DNA from: JAGNXB01 sp942490895
GTDB taxonomy: Bacteria > Bacteroidota > Bacteroidia > Chitinophagales > Saprospiraceae
DNA length: 64,000 nucleotides
Reading direction: 5' to 3'
Assembly (NCBI GenBank): GCA_942490895.1
Contig: CALNZC010000066.1
Span: forward strand, 62,001-126,000
Under the pieces are notes generated by a model, which was not told the origin of the DNA, did no database searches, and saw only the letters and a program-made list of their open reading frames with translations. Of the stretch, positions 44,328 to 53,768 are shown one piece after another. Made by a program: the position numbers and the translations under genes. Each line of letters begins with the position of its first letter. Within the stretch, counting starts at the first letter, position 1.

Positions 44328-44358
44328 AAAAAAAAAGAGCGACCCGGAGGTCGCTCTT
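44328..44358 (-). terminator. Terminator of the minus-strand OmpA gene
   Basis: On the minus strand, GAGCGACC/GGTCGCTC (44337-44344 with 44349-44356) closes the four-base loop TCCG. It is followed by nine T. It lies 22 bases after the stop at 44380. Confidence 0.92.
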
Positions 44359-44379
44359 CTGTAACACTTGATCGTTGCG

Positions 44380-46839
44380 TTAGAACGGACAATGTTTGCA
44401 TTCATCCACCCGAGTATTATCATTCGGTTTGGACAATTTTGATTTATCAGGCTCGACACAGCCGATACATCCCAGGATCCGGAATTCCGTCCTTCGGTTC
44501 ATCTGGTGTTTCCGCTCATTACAAGGGACGTTATTCACGCAATCATTCACAGGGACCGTTTCGCCATATCCACGGGGCACCAGACGATCAAGACTAACGC
44601 CTTTTTCGACCAGCCAATCCACAACCGCTTCCGCACGGCGTTGGGACAAACGCTTGTTATAGCGATGTGACCCCCTGGCATCTGTATGTGATGCCAGCTC
44701 GATGATGAGATTCGGATTCTCCGTCATCATCTTATGCAGTTTTTCCAATTCAGGAATGCCTTCTGCCCGTAAAGTTGCACGGTCAAAGTCATAATAGATG
44801 TGCAACAGGTAGGCCACTGGCCCCGGGTCATTCGGTTGAGTCGGGCTAGGCTCCCATGTCGGTGTGCTTTCCACAATCTTGCCATCGCGATAGGAGATTC
44901 CGTCCACGATCGAATTGGCCGGCTTACCGGTGGTGGGGTCTATCCATTTTTGTGTCTCAGGATTGAAGACAACCTTTTTAGGTATCTCAGGATTGAGACT
45001 GGAAGTATCCCCTTTAGTCGGTTGTAAGTAAAGATCAACTGCGACGATGTAGTCCTCTGTTATATTTTTGGTGCATTGATCCTCCCTGAAGTCTGCCAGG
45101 AAATCCAGCTTTTCCGCTTTCACTTTGTAGCAACAATCGCGGTTCAATAAGAAAGAATAGGCTCCAGTTTCATCTGTAGTTGCTGTTTCAATAGCATCTG
45201 GATCGCAATCATTGGTCAGTGTTACGAGTGCATTTTCCAATGGCTTACCGCTTCTTTGATTGTACACGATACCCTTCATGGTAATCGTCACAGATCGACG
45301 TAATGGAATCTCTACGACCACTGGCACATCGGTCAATCCGGCCGTACATCCTTCGTTTTCATTCGGATCATAACCATCGAAGTTGGCCGTATAATCACAG
45401 CATGTATTCAATTTGATCTCAAAACGGGCAATGCCATCCTTGTCGGTCACGGCCTCCCCGGCGCCACAACTGTGGGTGACCGTCACCCCTTTGAGGGGCT
45501 TACCGGTCAATTCATCATACACATAGACCTCTACGGGAGCCGCGGTTTTAACAAAGCTGTAGATGTCATCCCGACCTTGCCCACCCGGGCGGTCTGATGA
45601 AAAATATCCGAAAGTCCCCTGTGCGTTCAACACGATTCCCAAATCATCATGGGAGGTATTCATCGGGTAACCGATATTTTCGGCATCACTCCAACTGGAT
45701 TCCTCAGCATCCCAATCCATGCGGTAGATATCCAATCCACCTAATCCCGGCAATCCGTTGGAAGAGAAATAGAGAGTGTTTTCACCCTGCCATGTAGGAA
45801 ATATCTCATTGCCTTCTGTATTGACCTTGCTGCCCATATTCAAAGGTGGGCCCCAGCGTCCATTGTCCTTTTCACTGTACCAAAGGTCCATCCCCCCAAA
45901 TCCACCTGGCATATCTGAAGAAAAGAACAGACGCTCTCCGTCCGGAGTCAGACACGGGTGAGCAATGCTGTATTCATCTGAATTGAACGGCAAACTCTCC
46001 AGTTCGCTCCAGCTGCTTCCCGCAACATTGCGTGAATAATAGACTTTCAGACGTGTCGTGCCCTCATCATCTTTTCCCGTCTTACCGTCCTTATAGTTGT
46101 TTCGTGTGAAGTAGATTTCTGACTGATCACTGGAGAATGTGACCGCAGCATCGTGATATTTTGAGTTGAGGTCTTTCGAAAACTTTTCAGGCTTTCCGTA
46201 AGTCTCCGCACCAAACTGACCTGATTCATTCTTGATCTGCACTTTGAACAACTCGAGAAACGGAGACCCTGTCCAGGTATGTTCTCGTTTAATCGCGGAA
46301 CCTCTATCCCGGTCTGAAGCGAAGATCACATTGTCTTCATAAATGGCTGTACTGAAATCATCGAGATCTGAATTGATCGGAAGGTTGCGGACTTCATAGA
46401 TTCCCGCATGTTTGGTCATCAGCTCTTCAGTCATGTCCAGGCCTTTGAGCAGGTTCTGTGCCCGGATATCCTCAGGAACAACCGCAATATATTCTTCGAT
46501 CCAGGTTTTGGCCTGCTCGCCTTTACCATTTTCCTGCATGGCCAGAGCGTAATACAGTTTGTTGATCGGTGCAGCCTCTGCCAAACGGACAACCTGACCA
46601 TACCAATACTCCGCATTCTCGGAATCTGCGGTGTGCCGATAACAATCAGCCAGGTTGATCTTGGCTTCAGAAATATCATGATCCTCCAGCACCTGTTGAT
46701 ACAGTTCAATTGCGGAGGAGTAGTTCAACTCTTGCATGTACTTATTTGCCCGCTTCAGTTTGGCAGATTGACCAAAAAGTGCTGGACTACAGAGTAGCAA
46801 GGCAAGAAAAAGAAAAATGGTTTTGTGGAGGATGTTCAT
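44380..46839 (-). CDS. OmpA family protein with TPR and PD40 repeats
   Basis: The 819-residue protein has a signal peptide (LLLCSPALFGQ), TPR repeats at about 30-120 (MQELNYSSAIELYQQVLEDH), PD40 propeller repeats at about 180-430 (LTPDGERLFFSSDMPGGFGG, LYFSSNGLPGLGG, FGYFSSDRPGGQG), two carboxypeptidase-regulatory-like modules with conserved cysteine pairs (TCCDYTAN, DCCYKV), and an OmpA domain at about 675-790 (YYDFDRATLRAEG, ASHTDARGSHRYNKRLSQR, NRRTEFRILGC). It is the third gene of the second adhesin-PorP-OmpA cassette. Unlike the copy at 2.3 kb it lacks a SPOR tail. Confidence 0.92.
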   Translation of the reverse strand: MNILHKTIFLFLALLLCSPALFGQSAKLKRANKYMQELNYSSAIELYQQVLEDHDISEAKINLADCYRHTADSENAEYWYGQVVRLAEAAPINKLYYALAMQENGKGEQAKTWIEEYIAVVPEDIRAQNLLKGLDMTEELMTKHAGIYEVRNLPINSDLDDFSTAIYEDNVIFASDRDRGSAIKREHTWTGSPFLELFKVQIKNESGQFGAETYGKPEKFSKDLNSKYHDAAVTFSSDQSEIYFTRNNYKDGKTGKDDEGTTRLKVYYSRNVAGSSWSELESLPFNSDEYSIAHPCLTPDGERLFFSSDMPGGFGGMDLWYSEKDNGRWGPPLNMGSKVNTEGNEIFPTWQGENTLYFSSNGLPGLGGLDIYRMDWDAEESSWSDAENIGYPMNTSHDDLGIVLNAQGTFGYFSSDRPGGQGRDDIYSFVKTAAPVEVYVYDELTGKPLKGVTVTHSCGAGEAVTDKDGIARFEIKLNTCCDYTANFDGYDPNENEGCTAGLTDVPVVVEIPLRRSVTITMKGIVYNQRSGKPLENALVTLTNDCDPDAIETATTDETGAYSFLLNRDCCYKVKAEKLDFLADFREDQCTKNITEDYIVAVDLYLQPTKGDTSSLNPEIPKKVVFNPETQKWIDPTTGKPANSIVDGISYRDGKIVESTPTWEPSPTQPNDPGPVAYLLHIYYDFDRATLRAEGIPELEKLHKMMTENPNLIIELASHTDARGSHRYNKRLSQRRAEAVVDWLVEKGVSLDRLVPRGYGETVPVNDCVNNVPCNERKHQMNRRTEFRILGCIGCVEPDKSKLSKPNDNTRVDECKHCPF

Positions 46840-46872
46840 GGTGGGGTCTTTTAATAGGAACCGCCGTTCGTC

Positions 46873-47892
46873 TTAGAAATAACGAGGGGTTACGATCTTT
46901 TTCGTCTGGTAATTGAATTCATAACCGACCATCACTTCAAATGCACCGGCCGTAACGGTATTCAATTGTGTCAGTGGATAGTCAAAAGCAGCGCCGATGC
47001 GCAGGCCATTTGTCATAAAATATGAAGCCCAAATGTCTGCTGAATCGTAAGAGCTCCGCTCATTGTCAAATGCTTCAATAGAAGAACGGAAGGCACCGCC
47101 AATCCAGAAACGCTCAAAAAAGAGAAGGGAAAGGTCGATATCAAATTCTGTCGGTGCTTTGACATCCTGACGGTCTTCATCCTTTCTCAGCTTGGAGAAC
47201 CAACCTACATTTTTGACCAAAAGGATAGGACGCAGCATCAATGCTTTGCCATTCAATGGAATAACACCTCCTGCCGTTAGAAAGTAGTGTCTGTACTGAC
47301 GGGCATAGTTGGTATAATTCTCTGTCACATTCTGACGGCGCAGGTCATATTCGACTAAATGTGGTGAGGCAAAGCCGGCAAAGAAGCGTTCAGTGGAATA
47401 ATAGACCCCAGCACCAAAGTTGGGCATCCAGTAGTTCGGAGTCTCATCAAATGCAGGGTCCGGATCCTGAATTGTCAACTTGGTCCAGTCAGCCCTCCAG
47501 TTGGTCAATCCTGCTTGCAAACCGATTGCCAATTTTCCCTTTCCCAACGGAATACGGTATGCGTAGGCTGCCTGTGCAGATAACGTATTCGTCGGGCCAA
47601 TACGGTCATTGAGTACGCTAAAACCCAATCCGACCCGATTGTTTGCCAACGGGGTATGCAAGGTCAGGGTTTGCGTGGTTGGGGCGCCTTCCAGCTCCCA
47701 CCATTGCGACCGATGCAACAATCCAATAGCCATGTGTTCATTGGAACCTGCATAGGCAGGATTGTACACCAGACTATTGAACATATATTTTGTAAACATG
47801 GGGTCCTGTTGGGCAAGTGCCGTGCCGACAAAGCCGGACAGGATAAGGATGAGAGTTCCGAGCCTCCTCATAATGTTCTGGGATTTAGACAT
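46873..47892 (-). CDS. PorP/SprF family type IX secretion membrane protein
   Basis: The 339-residue protein opens with a signal peptide (GTALAQQ) and the PorP/SprF signature DPMFTKYMFNSLVYNPAYAG, then LLHRSQWWELEGAPTTQ. An in-frame ATG seven codons in is also possible. It is the second gene of the second cassette, 33 bases before the OmpA gene and 75 after the adhesin, and presumably serves that adhesin's surface delivery. Confidence 0.93.
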   Translation of the reverse strand: MSKSQNIMRRLGTLILILSGFVGTALAQQDPMFTKYMFNSLVYNPAYAGSNEHMAIGLLHRSQWWELEGAPTTQTLTLHTPLANNRVGLGFSVLNDRIGPTNTLSAQAAYAYRIPLGKGKLAIGLQAGLTNWRADWTKLTIQDPDPAFDETPNYWMPNFGAGVYYSTERFFAGFASPHLVEYDLRRQNVTENYTNYARQYRHYFLTAGGVIPLNGKALMLRPILLVKNVGWFSKLRKDEDRQDVKAPTEFDIDLSLLFFERFWIGGAFRSSIEAFDNERSSYDSADIWASYFMTNGLRIGAAFDYPLTQLNTVTAGAFEVMVGYEFNYQTKKIVTPRYF

Positions 47893-47902
47893 TTATAAAT
47901 TA

Positions 47903-47926
47903 CACACTGTTAAACATCACACTGTT
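47903..47926 (+). repeat. Nine-base direct repeat upstream of PorP
   Basis: CACACTGTT occurs at 47903-47911 and 47918-47926, 15 bases apart, in the gap between the adhesin stop and the PorP start. The spacing is one and a half helix turns, so a dimer site is possible but not shown. Confidence 0.4.
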
Positions 47927-47967
47927 CTCTCATATTTGACAAAAACTGTGCTAAAAATGATTTATGA

Positions 47968-50220
47968 CTAGCGATGGAGATGGACATATCCCGAAATAGC
48001 AGCCAATCCTTCTGGTTGAAGGATAAAATAATAGGTGCCATCTGGAAGAACTAATCCTCCCCAGGTACCATCCCAATCGCCTTGATAATCGGTTTTATTG
48101 AAGATACGATTCCCCCATCTATTGTAGACTTCCAATGTATTCCTTGGAAAAGATTCAATCCCCTTGATCGCAAAAAACTCATTGATGCCATCTCCATTGG
48201 GTGAGAAGCCGGTATAGGGTTCAAGAATGATCTTGTCAGAACAATTGATTTCGATCGTTACCAGAGCCGTATCACATCCCGCCGAATTGCACAGGCTATA
48301 CATGAATTGATCTTCACCGCAACCATCCGCTTCCGGGGTATAGGTAATGCTCCCATTCTGCTCGACAACGGCCTGACCCATCAACGGACCAGAACCGGGA
48401 AGAAGGGTTACTTCCAGGTCAGTCGAAGTCCAGGTGTCATTCCACAAGACAGATATATTCAGTGTTTCATTCCTGAACATAGATGCTTCATCATTGACTG
48501 CATCCGGGAGAAGTTCTGCCACAGCCTCATTCACAATGATCTTGAGGATCACTGTATCGCAAACATTAAAGGCATCGCAAAGGACAATACAAGCCTGTCC
48601 TTCTCCAACTAACACACCCGATATCTCCAGGCAATTCTGGTTCAAGTCTATGCCCAGCGTATACGCGCCATTGGCTGATGGTTGGCAATCATCTATAATG
48701 GAGAGTATCCCTCCTGCCAGCTGACTCAGATCCGGGCAATACCATTCGGATTGTCCGAGGACCACTTCAATGGAGTCCATGCTTAATGTCGGGGTCTGTA
48801 TGTCAATATGGATAAACGTCAGGTGCTGATTTCCCCATTCATCTTCGATGAGTAGACAGATGGTATCCTTCCCAGGAAAGAGCCCTGTATAGCTGAGACA
48901 CATGGTCAGTGGATCAAGTTGGACATCAATCACGGAATGATCCGGGCAGAGATCAGAAATAGACAGGACACTTCCGGGAAAGGCTGTGAGATCCGGGCAA
49001 ACCTCTTCTTCAAAATTTAAGAGTGCGTTCAGCTCCAATGTGGTCGTATCACGGAACAGCACCCTGACTTCCAATGTGATGGTATCACAGACACCCTGGT
49101 CATCACAGATTTGCAGACAGGCAAATTCCGGCTCACCTGCGGATAAACCAATAATGGGCACACAAAAATCATTGGACAGGATCGTCACTGCTGCCTGGGT
49201 TCCGCTTCCACTCTGACAGATATTCAGCAGAGTCGCTGGCAAACCTGGCAAACCAGAAAGATCAGGGCAATAGACCAAGGTATCTCCTTCATACAATGTC
49301 AGCTGAATCGCATTCAGCGCTCCGGGATAGAGGACTTCAATGAAATAGATCGTGGATGTACAGAAGCCGAAAGAATCGCAGGCTGTGAGACAAAGTGTAT
49401 CCGTACCTATAGCTGTTCCCGACCAGGAAAAACATCCCGTCACCGGATCAAACTGTGCTGCTGTAGCCGGATAGTCTGGAGCAGGGCATTGATTACTTAC
49501 ACTTGCTGCAGGGCTGAGTAGGGAGGACATATCCAGGCACTGATTGCCAGTCATGCCGACCTCTGTTTTGATATGTTCTTCGCTTTGGGAGTGGCATCCA
49601 GCAATGATCTGGAGGGTATCGAGATCACCTGTCGTCTGATCCAGCACAACGAGTTGATGAAGTCCCTTTTCCACGGACAATCCAAGAGCAGTCGTCGTAT
49701 AGGAAATATTATACCCAATCACCCCGGGTGTGCTGATAGACAACACGGTCACATTCATCTGGCTGTACACCGCTCCTGGCTTTCCACCGTGAATCTGAAA
49801 TTTGGCTGGCACATGGTACCAATTCCCATTGGGGTCCCAGATATTCATGGAGTCGATCAGGTCAGGTATGGTTTGAAACTGACCCGTAAAAGTCTGTCCA
49901 TTTACCTTCCAGCTATCCAGACGATAAGGCCCGGCATTTCCCTTCCCAAAGAGGAATTCATAGCTGTAGATCCCCAAAGTATCCTGTTGACAGATCGGAA
50001 ATGGTCCGGGATAGGGACTATTGTCCAAGGTAAAAGCGTAGTTGATAATCTTTGCGGGCGCGATGCCTTCCAGGCACACTAATGATGCCCCTTGACAATC
50101 TGTTAAGGTTACAATGACCTCCGTCTGCGTAAAAATGGAACCACTTTGAGCCTGGCACCAGAAGAAACAAAAGAAAAGCAGGGAGCTCATTCCGAGCTTG
50201 ATTCGCAAAAGGGAGCGCAT
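47968..50220 (-). CDS. Secreted adhesin-like protein with T9SS type B (CHU_C) domain
   Basis: The 750-residue protein has a signal peptide (CFFWCQAQ) and several repeated beta modules marked by the phrase YCPDLSxLxG (LVYCPDLSGLPG, EEVCPDLTAFPG, SEWYCPDLSQLAG), each followed by an ICL or CLxxCD segment. A cadherin-like module (GSITYTPEADGCGEDQFMYSL) precedes the C-terminal sorting domain (FSPNGDGINEFFAI, LEVYNRWGNRIF, LPDGTYYFIL). It heads the second adhesin-PorP-OmpA cassette. The repeats are cysteine-rich and differ from the HYR repeats of the first cassette. Confidence 0.9.
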   Translation of the reverse strand: MRSLLRIKLGMSSLLFFCFFWCQAQSGSIFTQTEVIVTLTDCQGASLVCLEGIAPAKIINYAFTLDNSPYPGPFPICQQDTLGIYSYEFLFGKGNAGPYRLDSWKVNGQTFTGQFQTIPDLIDSMNIWDPNGNWYHVPAKFQIHGGKPGAVYSQMNVTVLSISTPGVIGYNISYTTTALGLSVEKGLHQLVVLDQTTGDLDTLQIIAGCHSQSEEHIKTEVGMTGNQCLDMSSLLSPAASVSNQCPAPDYPATAAQFDPVTGCFSWSGTAIGTDTLCLTACDSFGFCTSTIYFIEVLYPGALNAIQLTLYEGDTLVYCPDLSGLPGLPATLLNICQSGSGTQAAVTILSNDFCVPIIGLSAGEPEFACLQICDDQGVCDTITLEVRVLFRDTTTLELNALLNFEEEVCPDLTAFPGSVLSISDLCPDHSVIDVQLDPLTMCLSYTGLFPGKDTICLLIEDEWGNQHLTFIHIDIQTPTLSMDSIEVVLGQSEWYCPDLSQLAGGILSIIDDCQPSANGAYTLGIDLNQNCLEISGVLVGEGQACIVLCDAFNVCDTVILKIIVNEAVAELLPDAVNDEASMFRNETLNISVLWNDTWTSTDLEVTLLPGSGPLMGQAVVEQNGSITYTPEADGCGEDQFMYSLCNSAGCDTALVTIEINCSDKIILEPYTGFSPNGDGINEFFAIKGIESFPRNTLEVYNRWGNRIFNKTDYQGDWDGTWGGLVLPDGTYYFILQPEGLAAISGYVHLHR

Positions 50221-50301
50221 GGGTAGTCGATTTCACAAGACATTGAGTGCCTTGATAAAACCACAAATCATGCCAATTATCTGATGAAAAAATATAATAT
50301 G

Positions 50302-51174
50302 TTATCCACCGAGGATCAACGCCATCACAGTAAGAACACCAAAAGATATACTGGCAACACCATTGGTAGTAAAGAAGGCCATGTTTACTTTGCTCAGATC
50401 ATCGGGTTTGACGAGTCTATGCTGTAAGACCAATAGCACCGAAAACCCTGCGACAGCCAGATACAACATCCAACTCAACGGTGCAAAGATCTGATCTGTC
50501 ATCCAGGCAAACCCGACCAGACACACGAACGAAACCAAATGGAGCCCTCTGGAAATCATCAACGCTTTGGTTCCACCCAGCCACGAAGGCAAGGAGTAAA
50601 GGTCGTGATCCTTGTCAAAATGTTCATCCTGAAGGGCGTAAATCACATCAAATCCACCTACCCAGCAGAGCACAGAAAATCCCAGGAGAAGAACGGGTGT
50701 ATTGACCTGACCTGTGACTGCCATGAACGCACCGACCGGGGCGAGAGCCAGCCCAATGCCGAGAATAACATGGCACAGTGGCGTCACTCGTTTTGTATAA
50801 CTATACCCCATGATGACCATTAAGGCAACAGGAGACAACGCAAAACATAAGGTGTTAATGGTCGAAGTGGTGAGAATAAAAAGGATCACATTAACCAGGA
50901 CAAACCACTTGACCTGTGCCGGTTCCAGAATACCCGAAGGGATTTCGCGGACTGCCGTTCGTGGATTATTCTTGTCTATTTCGGCATCCACCAACCGGTT
51001 AAACGCCATAGCCGTATTGCGGGCAAAGACCATGCAGAGGAGCACTTTCAACGCCAACCAACCCAACTCTGCTTGAGGTGTTTGGAGTACACCCAGCGTA
51101 AAACCGACAGCTGCAAATGGCAGTGCGAAGATGGTATGGCTGAATTTTACCAGCGAGAGATACTTCCGGAGCAT
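50302..51174 (-). CDS. UbiA family prenyltransferase, probably for menaquinone
   Basis: The 290-residue membrane protein has about eight helices and both aspartate-rich motifs: NRLVDAEIDKNNPRTA (about 60-75) and DVIYALQDEHFDKDHDLYSLP (about 175-195). This is the UbiA/MqnP group, which attaches a polyprenyl chain to an aromatic acid. Bacteroidota use menaquinone, so it may be the MqnP step of the futalosine route; no other men or mqn gene is in the window. Confidence 0.9.
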   Translation of the reverse strand: MLRKYLSLVKFSHTIFALPFAAVGFTLGVLQTPQAELGWLALKVLLCMVFARNTAMAFNRLVDAEIDKNNPRTAVREIPSGILEPAQVKWFVLVNVILFILTTSTINTLCFALSPVALMVIMGYSYTKRVTPLCHVILGIGLALAPVGAFMAVTGQVNTPVLLLGFSVLCWVGGFDVIYALQDEHFDKDHDLYSLPSWLGGTKALMISRGLHLVSFVCLVGFAWMTDQIFAPLSWMLYLAVAGFSVLLVLQHRLVKPDDLSKVNMAFFTTNGVASISFGVLTVMALILGG

Positions 51175-51237
51175 GGATAATCGATCATTCAGTTCGGATG
51201 GCGAAGATCGAAATAAATGATCGGAGTCAATGGCACA

Positions 51238-51277
51238 AACAAAACAGCCCGATCAACTTTGCAATTGATCGGGCTGT
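51238..51277 (-). terminator. Terminator of the DUF1573 gene
   Basis: A 13-base perfect stem (51244-51256 with 51265-51277) with an eight-base loop is followed on the minus strand by TTTGTTTG. It lies 19 bases after the stop at 51296. Confidence 0.82.
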
Positions 51278-51295
51278 TCATCGGGCTAAAGAAGA

Positions 51296-51829
51296 TTACT
51301 TCTTCTGCTCTACTGTTACTTCACTTTTGTTCACAGCCACTTCTCCCTTGATCTCAAGGAACGACTGTGGTGGATTCGTATTTGCTGTGATGGTCACACG
51401 CTTGCTTTGAGGGCCACTTTTGCCTTTTGAATCAAAGACAACTTTGATCACACCTGTCTTACCTGGTGCAATCGGCTCTTTCGGCCACTGAGGAACAGTA
51501 CATCCGCAACTGCCTTTAGCATTTGCAATGATCAAGTTCTCTTTTCCAGTGTTGGTGAATTCATAATCATGGGTCACGGATTCGCCTGACTTCACTTTAC
51601 CAAAGTCAAATTCCATGCTATTGAATGTCATCTGAGTCGTTGGTCCAGATGGCACTTCAGGTTCAGCACCTGGCTGAGTAGAAACAGTTACGTCTGACAC
51701 TGGGTTAGCAGTGGCAGCTTCCATCTGTTCTGGAGTTGATTCTGCGGCAGATTCTACCTGATCGCTACCACAGGCAGCCAGAGCAAGGAGGGCGGTGGAT
51801 AAAGCAAATCCAAAAATCAGTTTTTTCAT
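51296..51829 (-). CDS. DUF1573 domain lipoprotein
   Basis: The start at 51829 gives 177 residues with a lipobox (ALAACGS); the frame also opens with a GTG at 51868. A low-complexity Ala/Glu/Pro/Thr linker is followed by the DUF1573 domain (FDFGKVKSGESVTHDYEFTN, AKGSCGCTVPQWPKEPI, GVIKVVFDSKGKSG). The GSCGCTVP motif is the family mark. DUF1573 is an Ig-like domain common in Bacteroidota envelopes; no molecular role is established. It has an unusually long 5' leader with a dyad. Confidence 0.88.
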   Translation of the reverse strand: MKKLIFGFALSTALLALAACGSDQVESAAESTPEQMEAATANPVSDVTVSTQPGAEPEVPSGPTTQMTFNSMEFDFGKVKSGESVTHDYEFTNTGKENLIIANAKGSCGCTVPQWPKEPIAPGKTGVIKVVFDSKGKSGPQSKRVTITANTNPPQSFLEIKGEVAVNKSEVTVEQKK

Positions 51830-51869
51830 TTGATCGTCTTTCTTTATTGATGAGATTCTAATACGCACA

Positions 51870-51901
51870 TTCCGTGAACTTGTTCACAGAATGCAAAATT
51901 A
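51870..51901 (-). promoter_or_regulatory. Promoter core and inverted repeat upstream of DUF1573 gene
   Basis: The minus strand reads TAATTTTG (51901-51894), a Bacteroidota -7 element. Immediately downstream, overlapping the expected start of transcription, is the dyad GTGAAC-TT-GTTCAC (51874-51887), extended by TTC and GAA on the outside. Its position suits a repressor site or a leader hairpin. Confidence 0.5.
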
Positions 51902-51935
51902 GAAGGCTTGAGCACCCGTCCCTGTTAACGAGCTG

Positions 51936-53570
51936 TTAAATAAAAAGCCATTCCTCAAATTCCTTCAACGTCATGGTATTGAGACAGTTGCCGACGGACA
52001 ATCCAGCTTTTCGCGCCACCTGAACGCCATATTGAATATCCCTTATTCCCCCCGTGGAATGCGCATCCGGATTGATCGCGATTTTCACACCACAGTCTAT
52101 GGCATATGGTATCCAGGTATAGTCCAGGTCCAGGCGTTGTGGGTTTGCATTCAATTCCAAAATGACATTATGCCTGGCACAGGCCTCGATCATTTGCTTG
52201 TGGTCGATCGGATACCCTATTCTAGACAAGAGTAATCGTCCGGTCGGATGGCCTAAAATTCGTGTATTCGGATGCTCTATAGCCTTCAGCAATCGCTCCA
52301 TTGCTTTTGGCTGGTCCATTTTCAGTTGACTATGGATCGACGCAATGATGAGATCAAAAGCATCCAGGACATCCTGATCATAGTCGAGCTCTCCCGTGTA
52401 GAGTATATCTGATTCGATACCGTGAAAGATGCGAAAAGGCGATAGCTTATTATTCAACTCCTGGATCTCTTCATGTTGGGCCTTCACCCTGTCCGGTTTC
52501 AAACCATTGGCATAGAAGGCGGATTGGGAATGATCTGTGATCACCAGATACTCATACCCACCCCGCTTTGCTGCATTGGCCATTTCCTCCAAAGAATGAA
52601 TGCCATCCGACCAGGTGCTGTGTGCATGGATCAGGCCTCGTATAGCTGATGTGGTAACCAGATCCGTACCTCTTTTGGCTGCAGCCTCCGCCCATTCAAC
52701 AGATTCTCGCCATTCCGGAATATGCGCTGGCAATCCAGCCAACTGGATAAATGCTGACTCCTCAGAAGCGGATACCCCTTTGGCAGGCTGAACGGCTGCA
52801 ATATAGTCTGTTGAACCAGTCGTTTCCCATAATCTCCTGCCCCATTCCTCCTGGGTGGCGACCCAAACTGTAACCGGAGGATTCCCTTCTTCTTCCCAGA
52901 CCCAATGCGTGGGAGTCATCTCAACGAAGGTCCACCCTTCCGCAGGCAAATTGGCCCCTGCACTCGGGCTCCAGAGTACAGAAATATCTTTAATCACCGG
53001 GCACATCCGACGTAATTCGCCGGTCATTTCCATTCGAGACCCCGGATCTGCTGTCTGCAATATCTTCATCACGCCTTCAGCGACCTGCACCGCTTCAGGG
53101 TACCGCAGCTGATCTTTTGTTCGCATGTAGAATTCAAGCTTGTTCTTCAGATCTGCCTGGGTTTTCACTCCAAAACCGCTTAATTCAATCAGGCGATTTT
53201 CGTGACACGCATACAAAAGTTCGCCAACGGATTCAACACCCAAATCTTTCCAAAGCGTCCGCACTTTCTTTGGGCCAATGCCCGGAATGGCCAGCATTTC
53301 GATCACCCCATCCGGAGTTTGCACCGCATATTTTCGATAGGTTGCCAGGTCTCCGGTATCGACTAATTCCCGAATCTTTTCTGAAATCGCTTTACCGATA
53401 CCGGTGATCCCTCCCAACGCTTCCAGGGAGAGATCTTCCAACGGATCAGCCCACTTCCTCAGGGTTACATAAGCCTGCTGATAACTGCGAATCTTGAATG
53501 GATTTTCACCGTGCAACTCCATGATATCGGATAGCTTGCGAAACCAGCCGGCAATCTCTCTGTTGGTCAT
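51936..53570 (-). CDS. PolX-like protein with HhH and PHP phosphoesterase domains, polymerase site altered
   Basis: The start at 53570 gives 544 residues; the frame is open to 53636. The N-terminus has an 8 kDa-like domain and helix-hairpin-helix motifs (GITGIGKAISEKI, LAIPGIGPKKVRTLW). The polymerase palm region reads TGELRRMCPVIKDISVLW, where PolX enzymes have two catalytic aspartates in a DxD (D-I-D) pattern; here the second is serine. The C-terminal PHP domain is complete (LIHAHSTWSDG, VITDHSQSAF, GIESDIL, ASIHSQL, LGHPTG, NPDAHS). It is likely a nuclease or phosphoesterase rather than a polymerase. Confidence 0.85.
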   Translation of the reverse strand: MTNREIAGWFRKLSDIMELHGENPFKIRSYQQAYVTLRKWADPLEDLSLEALGGITGIGKAISEKIRELVDTGDLATYRKYAVQTPDGVIEMLAIPGIGPKKVRTLWKDLGVESVGELLYACHENRLIELSGFGVKTQADLKNKLEFYMRTKDQLRYPEAVQVAEGVMKILQTADPGSRMEMTGELRRMCPVIKDISVLWSPSAGANLPAEGWTFVEMTPTHWVWEEEGNPPVTVWVATQEEWGRRLWETTGSTDYIAAVQPAKGVSASEESAFIQLAGLPAHIPEWRESVEWAEAAAKRGTDLVTTSAIRGLIHAHSTWSDGIHSLEEMANAAKRGGYEYLVITDHSQSAFYANGLKPDRVKAQHEEIQELNNKLSPFRIFHGIESDILYTGELDYDQDVLDAFDLIIASIHSQLKMDQPKAMERLLKAIEHPNTRILGHPTGRLLLSRIGYPIDHKQMIEACARHNVILELNANPQRLDLDYTWIPYAIDCGVKIAINPDAHSTGGIRDIQYGVQVARKAGLSVGNCLNTMTLKEFEEWLFI

Positions 53571-53768
53571 ATTTACCCCATTATTTGAGAGAGCAAGATA
53601 AGCGAGGTTGTCCAGCTGAGCGGCAAATAAGAACATTCAAGCACAGGAGGCACCTGCCACTACCCCATTCAATGGAATAATCCCACTGAAAGCGGAACCC
53701 CGGAGGATAATATCCGGTTACATCTGGGAGATTCGATATATTTGTAACAAACACCAATACAGCCTCTT

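Noticed and set aside
44159..44379. Possible small RNA between the two convergent terminators
   Set aside because: Both hairpins are explained as terminators of the flanking genes; no promoter core found between them.
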